Below, one piece after another: positions 1-5,493 of a stretch of 8,908 bases of DNA (its first letter is position 1; every line of letters begins with the position of its first letter). The notes beneath the pieces were generated by a model, which saw only the letters and a program-made list of their open reading frames with translations, searched no databases and had not been told where the DNA came from. Made by a program: the position numbers and the translations under genes. The stretch comes from Massilia sp. (lineage in GTDB: Bacteria > Pseudomonadota > Gammaproteobacteria > Burkholderiales > Burkholderiaceae_D), in the NCBI GenBank assembly GCA_003520365.1, contig DOUW01000251.1:1-8908 (forward strand). Reading direction: 5' to 3'.

Positions 1-25
1 GAGCGTTGCGTCTGCCCATCGTTCA

Positions 26-53
26 CGCGTGGGCACGGGGCGCCCACCCTACG
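26..53 (-). repeat. REP-like palindromic repeat, single copy
   Basis: Read on the minus strand it starts CGTAGGGTGGGC and ends GCCCACGCG. It folds as a 6-bp GTGGGC/GCCCAC stem around a 7-base loop. The outer parts match the two copies near 6185-6324, and the identity on the CCCACCCTACG side continues into AAAA; only the stem interior and loop differ. The GTAG head followed by a palindrome is the layout described for REP elements mobilised by RAYT (REP-associated tyrosine transposase) proteins. No RAYT gene is in the window. The copy directly abuts the phasin terminator. Confidence 0.7.
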
Positions 54-93
54 AAAAAAGGGGCTGGCCGACGATGTCGGCCAGCCCCTTTTT
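54..93 (-). terminator. Rho-independent terminator of the phasin gene, probably bidirectional
   Basis: A perfect 12-bp GC-rich stem (60-71 with 77-88, starting GGGGCTGGCCGA) closes a 5-base loop. Six A residues (54-59) lie on the left and five T residues (89-93) on the right. Transcripts arriving from the phasin on the minus strand would therefore end in a U tract. A plus-strand transcript entering from left of the window would also meet a U tract. The hairpin begins about 27 bases past the phasin stop codon. Confidence 0.9.
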
Positions 94-114
94 ACTCTTA
101 CTTAAGCAGGAAGC

Positions 115-699
115 TTAGGCAGCGGCAGCCGAAGCGGCGTTGGCGGCAGCGGCCGGCGCCTTGGCGGCGACGTTCGAGAACTGCGACATGGCCGCGTTCA
201 TGTTGTTTTCCATGGCTTCGACCGCCTGCTTGGTGGTCTTGCTGAACTGCTCGTAGCCGGCGTTGGCGTTGCTGATCGCGGTCTTGACGGCGGCAACGAA
301 GGTTTCCGAACCGGCCGGGGCGTTCTTGCTCACTTCGTCGACCAGGGCGATGACCTTGCGGTTGGCTTCGACGATCTGGCTTTCGGCGGCCTTCGAGAAC
401 TCGGCGCCGGTGCCGGTGGCGATCGAGGCCAGCTGGCGGCTGTACGACAGCGCCTTCTCGGCGGTCGGCTGGGCCTGGGAAGCGGACAGCTGGAAGAATT
501 CCTGCGGGTCCTTGGCCGACAGCAGCTGGCGGGCGGCGGTCGAGTTGTCCGACAAGGTGGCGCGGGCGGTGGCGATGTTGAGTTCCACCAGTTTTTCCAT
601 GCTTTCGAAGGTCTTCGACGTCAGCGAGGACAGCAGGGCGAATTGCGATTCGAGGTTTGCTTTGGTGGCATTCGAGAACTGCTCAGGGATTGCAAACAT
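115..699 (-). CDS. phaP: Phasin family protein (PHB granule-associated)
   Basis: A 194-residue protein matching the Phasin_2 type common in Burkholderiales. Such proteins coat polyhydroxybutyrate granules in the cytoplasm and control their size and number. The N-terminus (MFAIPEQF, then a stretch rich in NLESQFALLSSLTSKTFE around residues 15-32) and the amphipathic, Cys-free helical body are typical. There is no signal peptide or membrane segment. Residues 179-194 are a low-complexity alanine tail (AKAPAAAANAASAAAA), also common in phasins. I chose the ATG at 699 because GGAG (709-706) sits 6 bases upstream and homology begins there. The open frame runs back to 972, but the extra 91 residues are not phasin-like. 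The gene is monocistronic: it has its own promoter upstream and a strong terminator downstream. The family assignment is firm; the choice among phasin paralogues (phaP1, phaP2 and so on) is not possible here. Confidence 0.93.
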   Translation of the reverse strand: MFAIPEQFSNATKANLESQFALLSSLTSKTFESMEKLVELNIATARATLSDNSTAARQLLSAKDPQEFFQLSASQAQPTAEKALSYSRQLASIATGTGAEFSKAAESQIVEANRKVIALVDEVSKNAPAGSETFVAAVKTAISNANAGYEQFSKTTKQAVEAMENNMNAAMSQFSNVAAKAPAAAANAASAAAA

Positions 700-765
700 G
701 TGGTTCTCCAAACAAGACGTTATGTGGATGATGCTGCTGTGACCGGTGAAGCGGGAAGGCTGGCC

Positions 766-789
766 GGTGCATCGAAGGTATTGTGCACC
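766..789. promoter_or_regulatory. Inverted repeat GGTGCA-N12-TGCACC in the phasin leader
   Basis: GGTGCA (766-771) and TGCACC (784-789) form a perfect 6-bp dyad just downstream of the predicted phasin start site. The right half lies in TTGTGCACCGCAA (781-793). That resembles the TGCA-rich boxes I recall upstream of phasin genes in Burkholderiales, where the repressor PhaR acts. A repressor bound here would block early elongation. The assignment to PhaR is inference. Confidence 0.4.
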
Positions 790-801
790 GCAACAGAGCG
801 A

Positions 802-830
802 ATTTTTCCTCACTTTGGCGAGCAGGTCAA
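802..830 (-). promoter_or_regulatory. Sigma-70-type promoter of the phasin gene
   Basis: On the minus strand, TTGACC (830-825; 5 of 6 to consensus) is followed after 17 bases by AAAAAT (807-802; 4 of 6). Transcription would start near 795, leaving a leader of about 95 bases before the phasin ATG. The promoter lies between two GGTGCA/TGCACC inverted repeats. This is a prediction from sequence only. Confidence 0.45.
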
Positions 831-837
831 GCGTTTT

Positions 838-852
838 TGGTGCGATGCACCA
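838..852. promoter_or_regulatory. Perfect palindrome TGGTGC-GAT-GCACCA upstream of the phasin -35 box
   Basis: Two 6-base arms around a 3-base centre give a perfect palindrome located 7 bases upstream (minus-strand sense) of the predicted -35 element. It shares the GGTGC/GCACC half-sites of the dyad at 766-789, so one regulator could bind both. No regulator gene is nearby. Confidence 0.4.
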
Positions 853-980
853 TCGAGGTAAGCTTTGTTGTTTTCTTGCAGCGAATGAAATACTTATGAA
901 CAAGTTTACTGATCGCTTTGCCAGCGAATCGGGCCATCTGCATGCCTTTTTTCGGCTCGGAAAAATGTTCATGCCGCCCG

Positions 981-989
981 TGCTAGACT
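981..989 (+). promoter_or_regulatory. Possible extended -10 promoter for the EamA-nitroreductase operon
   Basis: TGCTAGACT fits an extended -10 (TGN followed by TAGACT, 4 of 6 to TATAAT). I see no good -35 at the right distance. Transcription would begin near 996, about 40 bases before the ATG at 1036. The rest of the gap between phasin and this gene (853-980) holds no gene. It contains a weak TTTTTC/GAAAAA stem (948-953 with 960-965) and a repeated CATGCC (941-946 and 970-975), to which I assign no function. Confidence 0.3.
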
Positions 990-1035
990 TGTCGTTTACG
1001 CCAGCCCATGGCCTGCCGCGCCACCTTTGACCATC

Positions 1036-1953
1036 ATGGCCCCATCGACCGCCACCTCAGGCGCTACACGTCCCGCCCAATCCTGGCTGGCGCCGCTGCC
1101 GCTGTTCTTCGTCGTGCTGTGGAGCACCGGCTTCATCGCGGCCAAGTACGGCTTGCCTTATGCGCCGCCGCTCACCTTCCTTCTCTTGCGTTGCCTGGGC
1201 GTGCTGGTGGTGTTGGTGCCCATCGTGCTGCTTTGGCGCGCCCCCTGGCCGAGCGGCCGGATCTGGCACGTCGCCATCGCCGGCCTGCTGCTGCAGGCGG
1301 GCTACCTCGGCGGCGTCTGGAGCGCGATCAAGATCGGCATGCCGGCCGGCCTGTCTGCGCTCATCGTCGGCATGCAGCCGATCCTGACGGCAGTCGCCGC
1401 GCCGCTGATCGGCGAGCGCGTGCTGCCGCGCCAATGGCTGGGACTGGCGCTGGGCCTGCTCGGCGTCGCCCTGGTGGTATATGCCAAGATCGACCTGGCC
1501 GGCCTGTCGCTCGCCCCCATCCTGTATTGCGTGCTGGCGCTGTTCTCGATTACCGCCGGCACCATGTACCAGAAGCGCTATTGCCCGCAGTTCGACCTGC
1601 GTACGGGGACCGTGATCCAGTTTGCGGCCACGGTGGCAGTGCTGCTGCCGCTCGCGATCGTTCTGGAACAGTTGGATGTTTCGTTGTCAAAGGTAGAGTG
1701 GACCATCCACTTTCTTGGCGCCTTGCTGTGGTCGGTGTTCGCGCTGTCGATCGGCGCGATCTTCCTGCTGTTCCGGCTGATCAGCCGCAGCGCCGCCACC
1801 GAGGTGACGAGCCTGCTCTACCTGACCCCGCCGACGACCGCTATCATGGCCTGGCTGCTGTTCGGCGAGGCCCTCGGCCTGCTCGGGCTGGCGGGCATGG
1901 CGGTAGCCGTTGCCGGTGTCGCATTCGTCGTCAAGAAAAAGGAGACTTCATGA
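1036..1953 (+). CDS. EamA/DMT-superfamily permease
   Basis: A 305-residue inner-membrane protein with about ten hydrophobic segments in two homologous EamA halves (roughly residues 20-150 and 160-299), the usual size and layout of drug/metabolite transporters. Each half carries the family's proline-rich motif near its end: QPILTAVAAPLIGE at about 114-127 and TPPTTAIMAWLLFGE at about 264-278. The C-terminus is a short basic tail (KKKETS). I chose the ATG at 1036; an in-frame TTG at 1027 is possible and adds three residues. Neither has a good Shine-Dalgarno sequence. The stop overlaps the start of the nitroreductase gene (ATGA), so the two are probably co-transcribed and translationally coupled. 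Members of this family export amino acids, metabolites or drugs; the substrate cannot be read from sequence. Confidence 0.88.
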   Translation: MAPSTATSGATRPAQSWLAPLPLFFVVLWSTGFIAAKYGLPYAPPLTFLLLRCLGVLVVLVPIVLLWRAPWPSGRIWHVAIAGLLLQAGYLGGVWSAIKIGMPAGLSALIVGMQPILTAVAAPLIGERVLPRQWLGLALGLLGVALVVYAKIDLAGLSLAPILYCVLALFSITAGTMYQKRYCPQFDLRTGTVIQFAATVAVLLPLAIVLEQLDVSLSKVEWTIHFLGALLWSVFALSIGAIFLLFRLISRSAATEVTSLLYLTPPTTAIMAWLLFGEALGLLGLAGMAVAVAGVAFVVKKKETS

Positions 1954-2645
1954 TTTCAAGCCAGCAGCAGGAAGCGGTCGACGCCGCCATCACCTCGCGC
2001 CGTTCGATCCGCGCCTTCCTCGACCGTCCCGTTGCGCAGGAAGACATCGAGAAAATCCTCGAGGTGGCCGCGCGCGCGCCCTCGGGCACGAACACCCAGC
2101 CGTGGAAGGTTTACGTGCTGACGGGGCAGGCGCGCAGTGCCTTATCCAGCGCGATCCTGGCCGTGCACCTCGACCCGGAACTGTCGCGCCAGCACACCGA
2201 GGAATACCCGTATTACCCGCGCGAGTGGGTCTCGCCCTTCATCGACCGCCGGCGCAAGGTCGGCTGGGATCTGTACAGCCTGCTGGGTTTGACGCGCGAC
2301 GACAAGGCCGGCATGGCGGCCCAGCATGCGCGCAATTTCCGTTTCTTCGATGCCCCGGTCGGCCTGATCTTCACGATCGACCGCGTCATGGAGCAGGGCT
2401 CCTGGCTCGACTACGGGATGTTCCTGCAAAACATCATGGTGGCGGCGCGCGGACGCGGGCTCGACACTTGCCCGCAGGCCGCCTTTACCCAATACCACCG
2501 CATCATCGCCGAGCAACTGCACCTGCCCGCCAACGAGACCGTGGTATGCGGCATGGCGCTGGGCTGGGCCGACCCGGAAAAGATTGAAAACTCGCTCGTC
2601 ACCGAACGCGAGCCGCTGGCGTCCTTCGTGCACTTTGTAAAATGA
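1950..2645 (+). CDS. FMN-dependent nitroreductase family protein
   Basis: A 231-residue cytoplasmic protein of the nitroreductase fold, close to the PnbA/NfnB-like branch. These are homodimeric flavoenzymes that use NAD(P)H to reduce nitroaromatics, quinones or related substrates. The FMN-binding features are visible: SRRSIRAF (16-23), PSGTNTQPW (44-52) and the C-terminal GMALGWADP (201-209). The aromatic/charged insert around residues 83-118 (EEYPYYPREW, then DRRRKVGWDLY) is typical of this branch and shapes the active site. Translation starts at the ATG overlapping the permease stop, with AAGGAG (1939-1944) five bases upstream, a much stronger ribosome site than that of the permease. The physiological substrate is unknown. 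Coupling to a DMT exporter hints at modifying and exporting one compound, but this is inference. Confidence 0.9.
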   Translation: MISSQQQEAVDAAITSRRSIRAFLDRPVAQEDIEKILEVAARAPSGTNTQPWKVYVLTGQARSALSSAILAVHLDPELSRQHTEEYPYYPREWVSPFIDRRRKVGWDLYSLLGLTRDDKAGMAAQHARNFRFFDAPVGLIFTIDRVMEQGSWLDYGMFLQNIMVAARGRGLDTCPQAAFTQYHRIIAEQLHLPANETVVCGMALGWADPEKIENSLVTEREPLASFVHFVK

Positions 2646-2753
2646 TATGTTGCACTGCGTACACATTTGAATCGAAAGGGAATGTTCCGGACCGCGCGGC
2701 GCGCCGCAAGCCATTGAAGTGGGGCAAAATGATGGCGACAGTGTCAAATGTGC

Positions 2754-2781
2754 TTGTACTTGAGGTCGACACGGCTACACT
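2754..2781 (+). promoter_or_regulatory. Probable promoter of the pbpG-like gene
   Basis: TTGTAC (2754-2759) is separated by 16 bases from TACACT (2776-2781; 4 of 6 to the -10 consensus). Transcription would begin around 2788, inside a perfect 14-bp palindrome, leaving a leader of about 35 bases. The -35 match is poor, which would fit an activated or modest promoter. Confidence 0.4.
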
Positions 2782-2795
2782 TGAGTCATGACTCA
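2782..2795. promoter_or_regulatory. Perfect 14-bp palindrome TGAGTCATGACTCA at the pbpG start region
   Basis: The site is an uninterrupted palindrome immediately after the predicted -10 box and 27 bases before the ATG, a classic place for a repressor operator. I do not recognise the binding protein. It is too short and AT-poor to act as a terminator. Confidence 0.35.
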
Positions 2796-2821
2796 TCAGT
2801 TTCACATGCAAGGGAGTGCAG

Positions 2822-4009
2822 ATGATTAAGCTTGCGTTGGCCATCCTGGTATCGCTGTTCCTGGTGGCGGAGCCGGCCTCCGCGGCCGGCGCCGGCGCGG
2901 GAAGCCAGGCCAGCTCGGAAAAGCAGAAGCGCCAGGCCGCCAAAAGGAAGCCGGTCAAGAAGAAGACCGCGGCCAAGGCCAAGCGCGCCAAGCGCCAGGA
3001 CGTGGCGCAGGCCGCCGACGGCAATCGCCAGCGCATGGTGCGCCGGGTTACCAAGGTCAACGGCAAGCGCCGCGTCACCTACCAGGTGGTGCGCAAGGCC
3101 GCCCCGACCGTGGCGGCGATGCGTACCGCCGGCGACCTGGCCGGCCTGCACAAGACGGACGATCCGCTGTCGCTTCGCTCGAACGTCGCGCTGGTCCTGG
3201 ACCAGAACAGCTCCGAAGTCCTGTTCGAGAAGAACGCCAATGTCCCGCTGCCGATCGCCTCGATCACCAAGCTGATGACCGGACTGGTCGTCGTCGAGGC
3301 AGGGCAGGACCTGAACGAGATGCTGACGATCACGAACGCCGACGTCGACCGCCTCAAGTACAGCAGCTCGCGCCTGCCCGTCGGCGCACGCATGACCCGT
3401 GGCAACCTGCTGCACATCGCCCTGATGAGCTCCGAGAACCGGGCCGCTTCCGCGCTGGGCCGTAACTATCCGGGTGGTATCGGCGCTTTCGTCGCCGCCA
3501 TGAACGCCAAGGCCAGGGAGCTGGGCATGAACGACACCCGCTACGTCGATTCCAGCGGCCTGTCGAGCCAGAACGTCTCGAGCGCGCGCGACCTCGCCAA
3601 GCTGGTCGCCTTTGCCCACCAGAAGCCCTTGCTGCGCCAGTACTCGACCGACCCGAACTGGGTGGTGGAGGCGAGCGGACGCCCGATGCGCTACGCGAAC
3701 ACGAACTACCTGGTGGCGCTGCCCGACTGGAACATCGGCCTGCAGAAGACCGGTTTCATCAACGAAGCAGGGCGCTGCCTGGTGATGCAGGCGATGATCC
3801 AGGGGCGCAACGTGATCATGGTGTTCCTGGATTCGAAAGGCAAGATGTCGCGGACCGCCGATGCCGGCCGCATGCGGCGCTGGCTCGAAGCGCTGACGCC
3901 CGACAGCATCGTTCCGGCAGCACACGCCGCATCGCCGGCGACCGCCAGCGACGCGACCCACACCTCGTTCTCGACCGTGTCGGCGGCGACGGTGCTCCAG
4001 AAGCGCTGA
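2822..4009 (+). CDS. pbpG: D-alanyl-D-alanine endopeptidase, PBP7/PbpG-like (peptidase S11)
   Basis: A 395-residue periplasmic penicillin-binding enzyme that would hydrolyse D-Ala cross-links in peptidoglycan. Residues 1-22 form a signal peptide with a PASA-AG cleavage region. The S11 catalytic triad motifs are all present and correctly spaced: SITK at 147-150 (nucleophile Ser147, Lys150), SEN at 204-206 and KTG at 309-311. Between the signal and the enzyme domain (about 115-355) lies a very basic linker (about 34-60, with KRKPVKKKTAAKAKRAKR), and after it a second charged stretch to about 92. The C-terminal 35 residues are Ala/Ser/Thr-rich and probably disordered. E. coli PbpG is shorter, about 310 residues, so the extra length lies in these two tails. 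The start is the ATG preceded by AGGGAG at 5 bases; a GTG two codons upstream is less likely. The gene is monocistronic. The family is certain; endopeptidase rather than carboxypeptidase is inferred from similarity. Confidence 0.92.
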   Translation: MIKLALAILVSLFLVAEPASAAGAGAGSQASSEKQKRQAAKRKPVKKKTAAKAKRAKRQDVAQAADGNRQRMVRRVTKVNGKRRVTYQVVRKAAPTVAAMRTAGDLAGLHKTDDPLSLRSNVALVLDQNSSEVLFEKNANVPLPIASITKLMTGLVVVEAGQDLNEMLTITNADVDRLKYSSSRLPVGARMTRGNLLHIALMSSENRAASALGRNYPGGIGAFVAAMNAKARELGMNDTRYVDSSGLSSQNVSSARDLAKLVAFAHQKPLLRQYSTDPNWVVEASGRPMRYANTNYLVALPDWNIGLQKTGFINEAGRCLVMQAMIQGRNVIMVFLDSKGKMSRTADAGRMRRWLEALTPDSIVPAAHAASPATASDATHTSFSTVSAATVLQKR

Positions 4010-4029
4010 CAACCGGCGCCTGCTCTACC

Positions 4030-4061
4030 AACCCTCCCGGCCAGCCGCGAGGGTTTTTTTT
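4030..4061 (+). terminator. Rho-independent terminator of pbpG
   Basis: AACCCTC (4030-4036) pairs with GAGGGTT (4049-4055) around a 12-base GC-rich loop that can itself pair (CGGC/GCCG). Eight T residues follow (4054-4061). It lies 20 bases after the stop codon. The run is not flanked by A residues on the other side, so it should act only in the plus direction. The converging IclR gene ends at 4067 and shows no terminator of its own before this site. Confidence 0.88.
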
Positions 4062-4066
4062 CGAGC

Positions 4067-4852
4067 TCAGGCTGCCGAGGCGGGGCGGAAGCCCAGCGTG
4101 GCCGAAATCTGCCCGGCGGTCTGCACCAGGTCGTCGAGCCATTCCTCCTGCAGGCGGTCGGCCGGCGCCGAGATCGACAGGCCGGCCACCAGCCTGCCGC
4201 TGTCGTCATGGATGCCGGCGGCCATGCAACGCACCCCCAGTTCCAGCTCCTCGTTGTCGCGCGCATAGCCGCGCGCCCGCACCAGGCTCAGTTCGCGTTC
4301 GAGCTTGGCGAGGTCGGTGATCGAATTCTTGTTGTGGCCGGCAAGACCGGTGCGGGTCGCATAGGCCCGGATCGCCTTCGGCTCGTCCACCGACAGGAAC
4401 AGCTTGCCGGTCGAGGTCAGGTGCAGCGGACCGCGTCCGCCGATCGCGCGCACCACCTGCATGCCGGAACGCTCGGAAAAGGCGCGGTCGATGTAGACGA
4501 TCTCGTCGCCCTGGCGCACCGACAGGTTCACCGTCTGCTGGGTCTTCTTGTGCAGGTTGCGCATGAAGTCCAGCGCCGCTTCGCGCACCGACAGCCGGCT
4601 CTTGACCACGTTGCCCAGCTCCAGCAGCCGCATGCCGAGGCGGTAAGTGCCCGGCTCGACGCGGTCGACGAAGCGGGTCACGACCATGTCGTTCAGGATG
4701 CGGTGCGCGGTGGAAGGGTGCAGGCCCGATACCTTGGAGAGTTCCTTCAGGCTGACCGGGTCCGGATAATTGGCCAGCGCATCGAGCAGCGCGACCATGC
4801 GTTCAATCACCTGGATCGAGGTCTTGGCTGGTTCAAGGGTGTCGATTTTCAT
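4067..4852 (-). CDS. IclR-family transcriptional regulator
   Basis: A 261-residue DNA-binding regulator with the two standard parts. An N-terminal winged helix-turn-helix spans about residues 13-73; its recognition region VSLKELSKVSGLHPSTAHRI lies at 33-52. A C-terminal effector-binding domain spans about 85-255, with the signatures LTSTGKLFLS (145-154) and the ELELGVRCMAAGI...GLSISAP region (202-230). The family uses small organic acids or aromatics as ligands; nothing here identifies the ligand. The ATG at 4852 has no clear Shine-Dalgarno sequence. The gene converges on pbpG and diverges from dgkA. Neither neighbour is a catabolic gene of the kind IclR proteins usually control, so the target may be elsewhere. 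The family call is firm; the role is unknown. Confidence 0.92.
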   Translation of the reverse strand: MKIDTLEPAKTSIQVIERMVALLDALANYPDPVSLKELSKVSGLHPSTAHRILNDMVVTRFVDRVEPGTYRLGMRLLELGNVVKSRLSVREAALDFMRNLHKKTQQTVNLSVRQGDEIVYIDRAFSERSGMQVVRAIGGRGPLHLTSTGKLFLSVDEPKAIRAYATRTGLAGHNKNSITDLAKLERELSLVRARGYARDNEELELGVRCMAAGIHDDSGRLVAGLSISAPADRLQEEWLDDLVQTAGQISATLGFRPASAA

Positions 4853-4885
4853 GATGTGGTTGGTGCAGTGCAGTATCGTCTCTAC

Positions 4886-4894
4886 TTTATACCA
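4886..4894 (-). promoter_or_regulatory. Extended -10 promoter of the IclR gene
   Basis: On the minus strand TGGTATAAA reads as TGN plus TATAAA (5 of 6 to consensus), about 34 bases upstream of the ATG. Transcription would start near 4879. No convincing -35 is present. A TGCAGTGCA palindrome (4864-4872) lies in the short leader and could be an autoregulatory site; this is speculative. Confidence 0.4.
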
Positions 4895-4971
4895 TAATGC
4901 GAAAAAGCGTCGGCGGATTCACTAGTGCCCAGCGTCTAACATCCGGCAGCGACGGCATGGACGGGAACGGG

Positions 4972-4977
4972 CATAAT
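4972..4977 (+). promoter_or_regulatory. Candidate -10 box of dgkA
   Basis: CATAAT matches the -10 consensus at 5 of 6 positions and lies 29 bases before the dgkA ATG, giving a leader of about 22 bases. No clear -35 is seen 16-18 bases upstream. The rest of the 154-bp gap from the IclR start to dgkA holds no gene. Confidence 0.35.
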
Positions 4978-5006
4978 GGAATCTTGTATGTGTTTTTGGA
5001 AACTAC

Positions 5007-5393
5007 ATGGAAGATCCGGTCAGCGAGTTCAAGAGTAAAAGTGGGTTCCGCCGCATCATCAATGCGTCGAATTATTCGATCCAGGGGCTGGTCACGGCCT
5101 GGCGCATCGAGCACGCCTTCCGCCAGGAACTGCTGGTGTTCGTGCTGGGGGTGATTTTCGCCTTCGTGCTGCCGGTGTCGGCGTTCGAGCGCCTGGTCCT
5201 GATCGGGGTGCTGCTGCTGGTGCTGATCGTCGAGCTGATCAATTCGGCCTTCGAGGCCGTGGTCGACCGGATCTCGCTCGAACGCCATCCATTGTCGAAG
5301 AACGCCAAGGATTTCGGCAGCGCTGCCGTCGGCCTCTCCGTCCTGCTGGCGGCCGTCACCTGGGGCACGGTGCTCTACAACCGGTTTGCGTGA
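5007..5393 (+). CDS. dgkA: Diacylglycerol kinase (prokaryotic, integral membrane)
   Basis: A 128-residue inner-membrane enzyme that phosphorylates diacylglycerol with ATP to phosphatidic acid. It recycles the lipid left when phospholipid head groups are used for periplasmic glucan or lipopolysaccharide modification. Three hydrophobic helices (about 42-60, 62-80 and 104-123) and an amphipathic N-terminus match the trimeric DgkA fold. The signature ELINSAFEAVVDR (76-88) and AKDFGSAAV (100-108) hold the conserved Glu76, Asn79, Glu83, Asp87, Lys101 and Asp102, matching E. coli Glu69, Asn72, Glu76, Asp80, Lys94 and Asp95. AWRIEHAFRQE (31-41) matches the N-terminal active-site helix. The length is normal (E. 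coli about 122). The ribosome site is weak (TTGGAAA about 5-7 bases upstream). The gene appears to be monocistronic. Confidence 0.96.
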   Translation: MEDPVSEFKSKSGFRRIINASNYSIQGLVTAWRIEHAFRQELLVFVLGVIFAFVLPVSAFERLVLIGVLLLVLIVELINSAFEAVVDRISLERHPLSKNAKDFGSAAVGLSVLLAAVTWGTVLYNRFA

Positions 5394-5406
5394 TAGCCCG
5401 GCAAGC

Positions 5407-5447
5407 TTGTCAGAAATGCCGCACAATGGCTGAATTGTCAGTGCGGC
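5407..5447 (+). promoter_or_regulatory. Leader region of the peroxiredoxin gene: repeated TTGTCAG and an imperfect hairpin
   Basis: TTGTCAG occurs twice, 28 bases apart (5407-5413 and 5435-5441). The first copy, TTGTCA, is 5 of 6 to a -35 box, but only a poor -10 (CTGAAT, 5430-5435) follows at 17 bases. Overlapping this, GCCGCAC (5418-5424) can pair with GTGCGGC (5441-5447), and alternatively ACAAT (5423-5427) with ATTGT (5434-5438). No T run follows, so this is not a standard terminator for dgkA. It may be a promoter plus operator. Confidence 0.3.
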
Positions 5448-5493
5448 GCCATGGTGACGCCGCACATCCTTGTCCTTCACTATGGAGAAAACC

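Noticed and set aside
948..965. TTTTTC...GAAAAA stem as a terminator or small RNA end
   Set aside because: The stem is A/T only with a 6-base loop, and no transcript or promoter pointing at it is evident.
700..972. In-frame N-terminal extension of the phasin
   Set aside because: The added residues show no phasin similarity, overlap the promoter and dyads, and the ATG at 699 has its own ribosome site.
1008..1949. Long in-frame extension upstream of the nitroreductase
   Set aside because: It runs out of frame through the permease gene and is Arg/Pro-rich; the nitroreductase family begins at the ATG at 1950.
2651..2658. TGCACTGC downstream of the nitroreductase, also present inverted at 4865-4872
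   Set aside because: An 8-mer found twice, at unrelated places, is too short to claim as a regulon motif, although it resembles the phasin-leader box at 784-791.
2696..2707. GCGGCGCGCCGC as a terminator of the nitroreductase gene
   Set aside because: It is a strong palindrome, but it is self-complementary without a loop and no T run follows.
2786..4012. A 408-codon open frame antisense to pbpG
   Set aside because: It mirrors a certain gene with intact catalytic motifs. Its translation is rich in His, Arg, Gln and Gly with no recognisable domain, as expected from reversed GC-rich codons.
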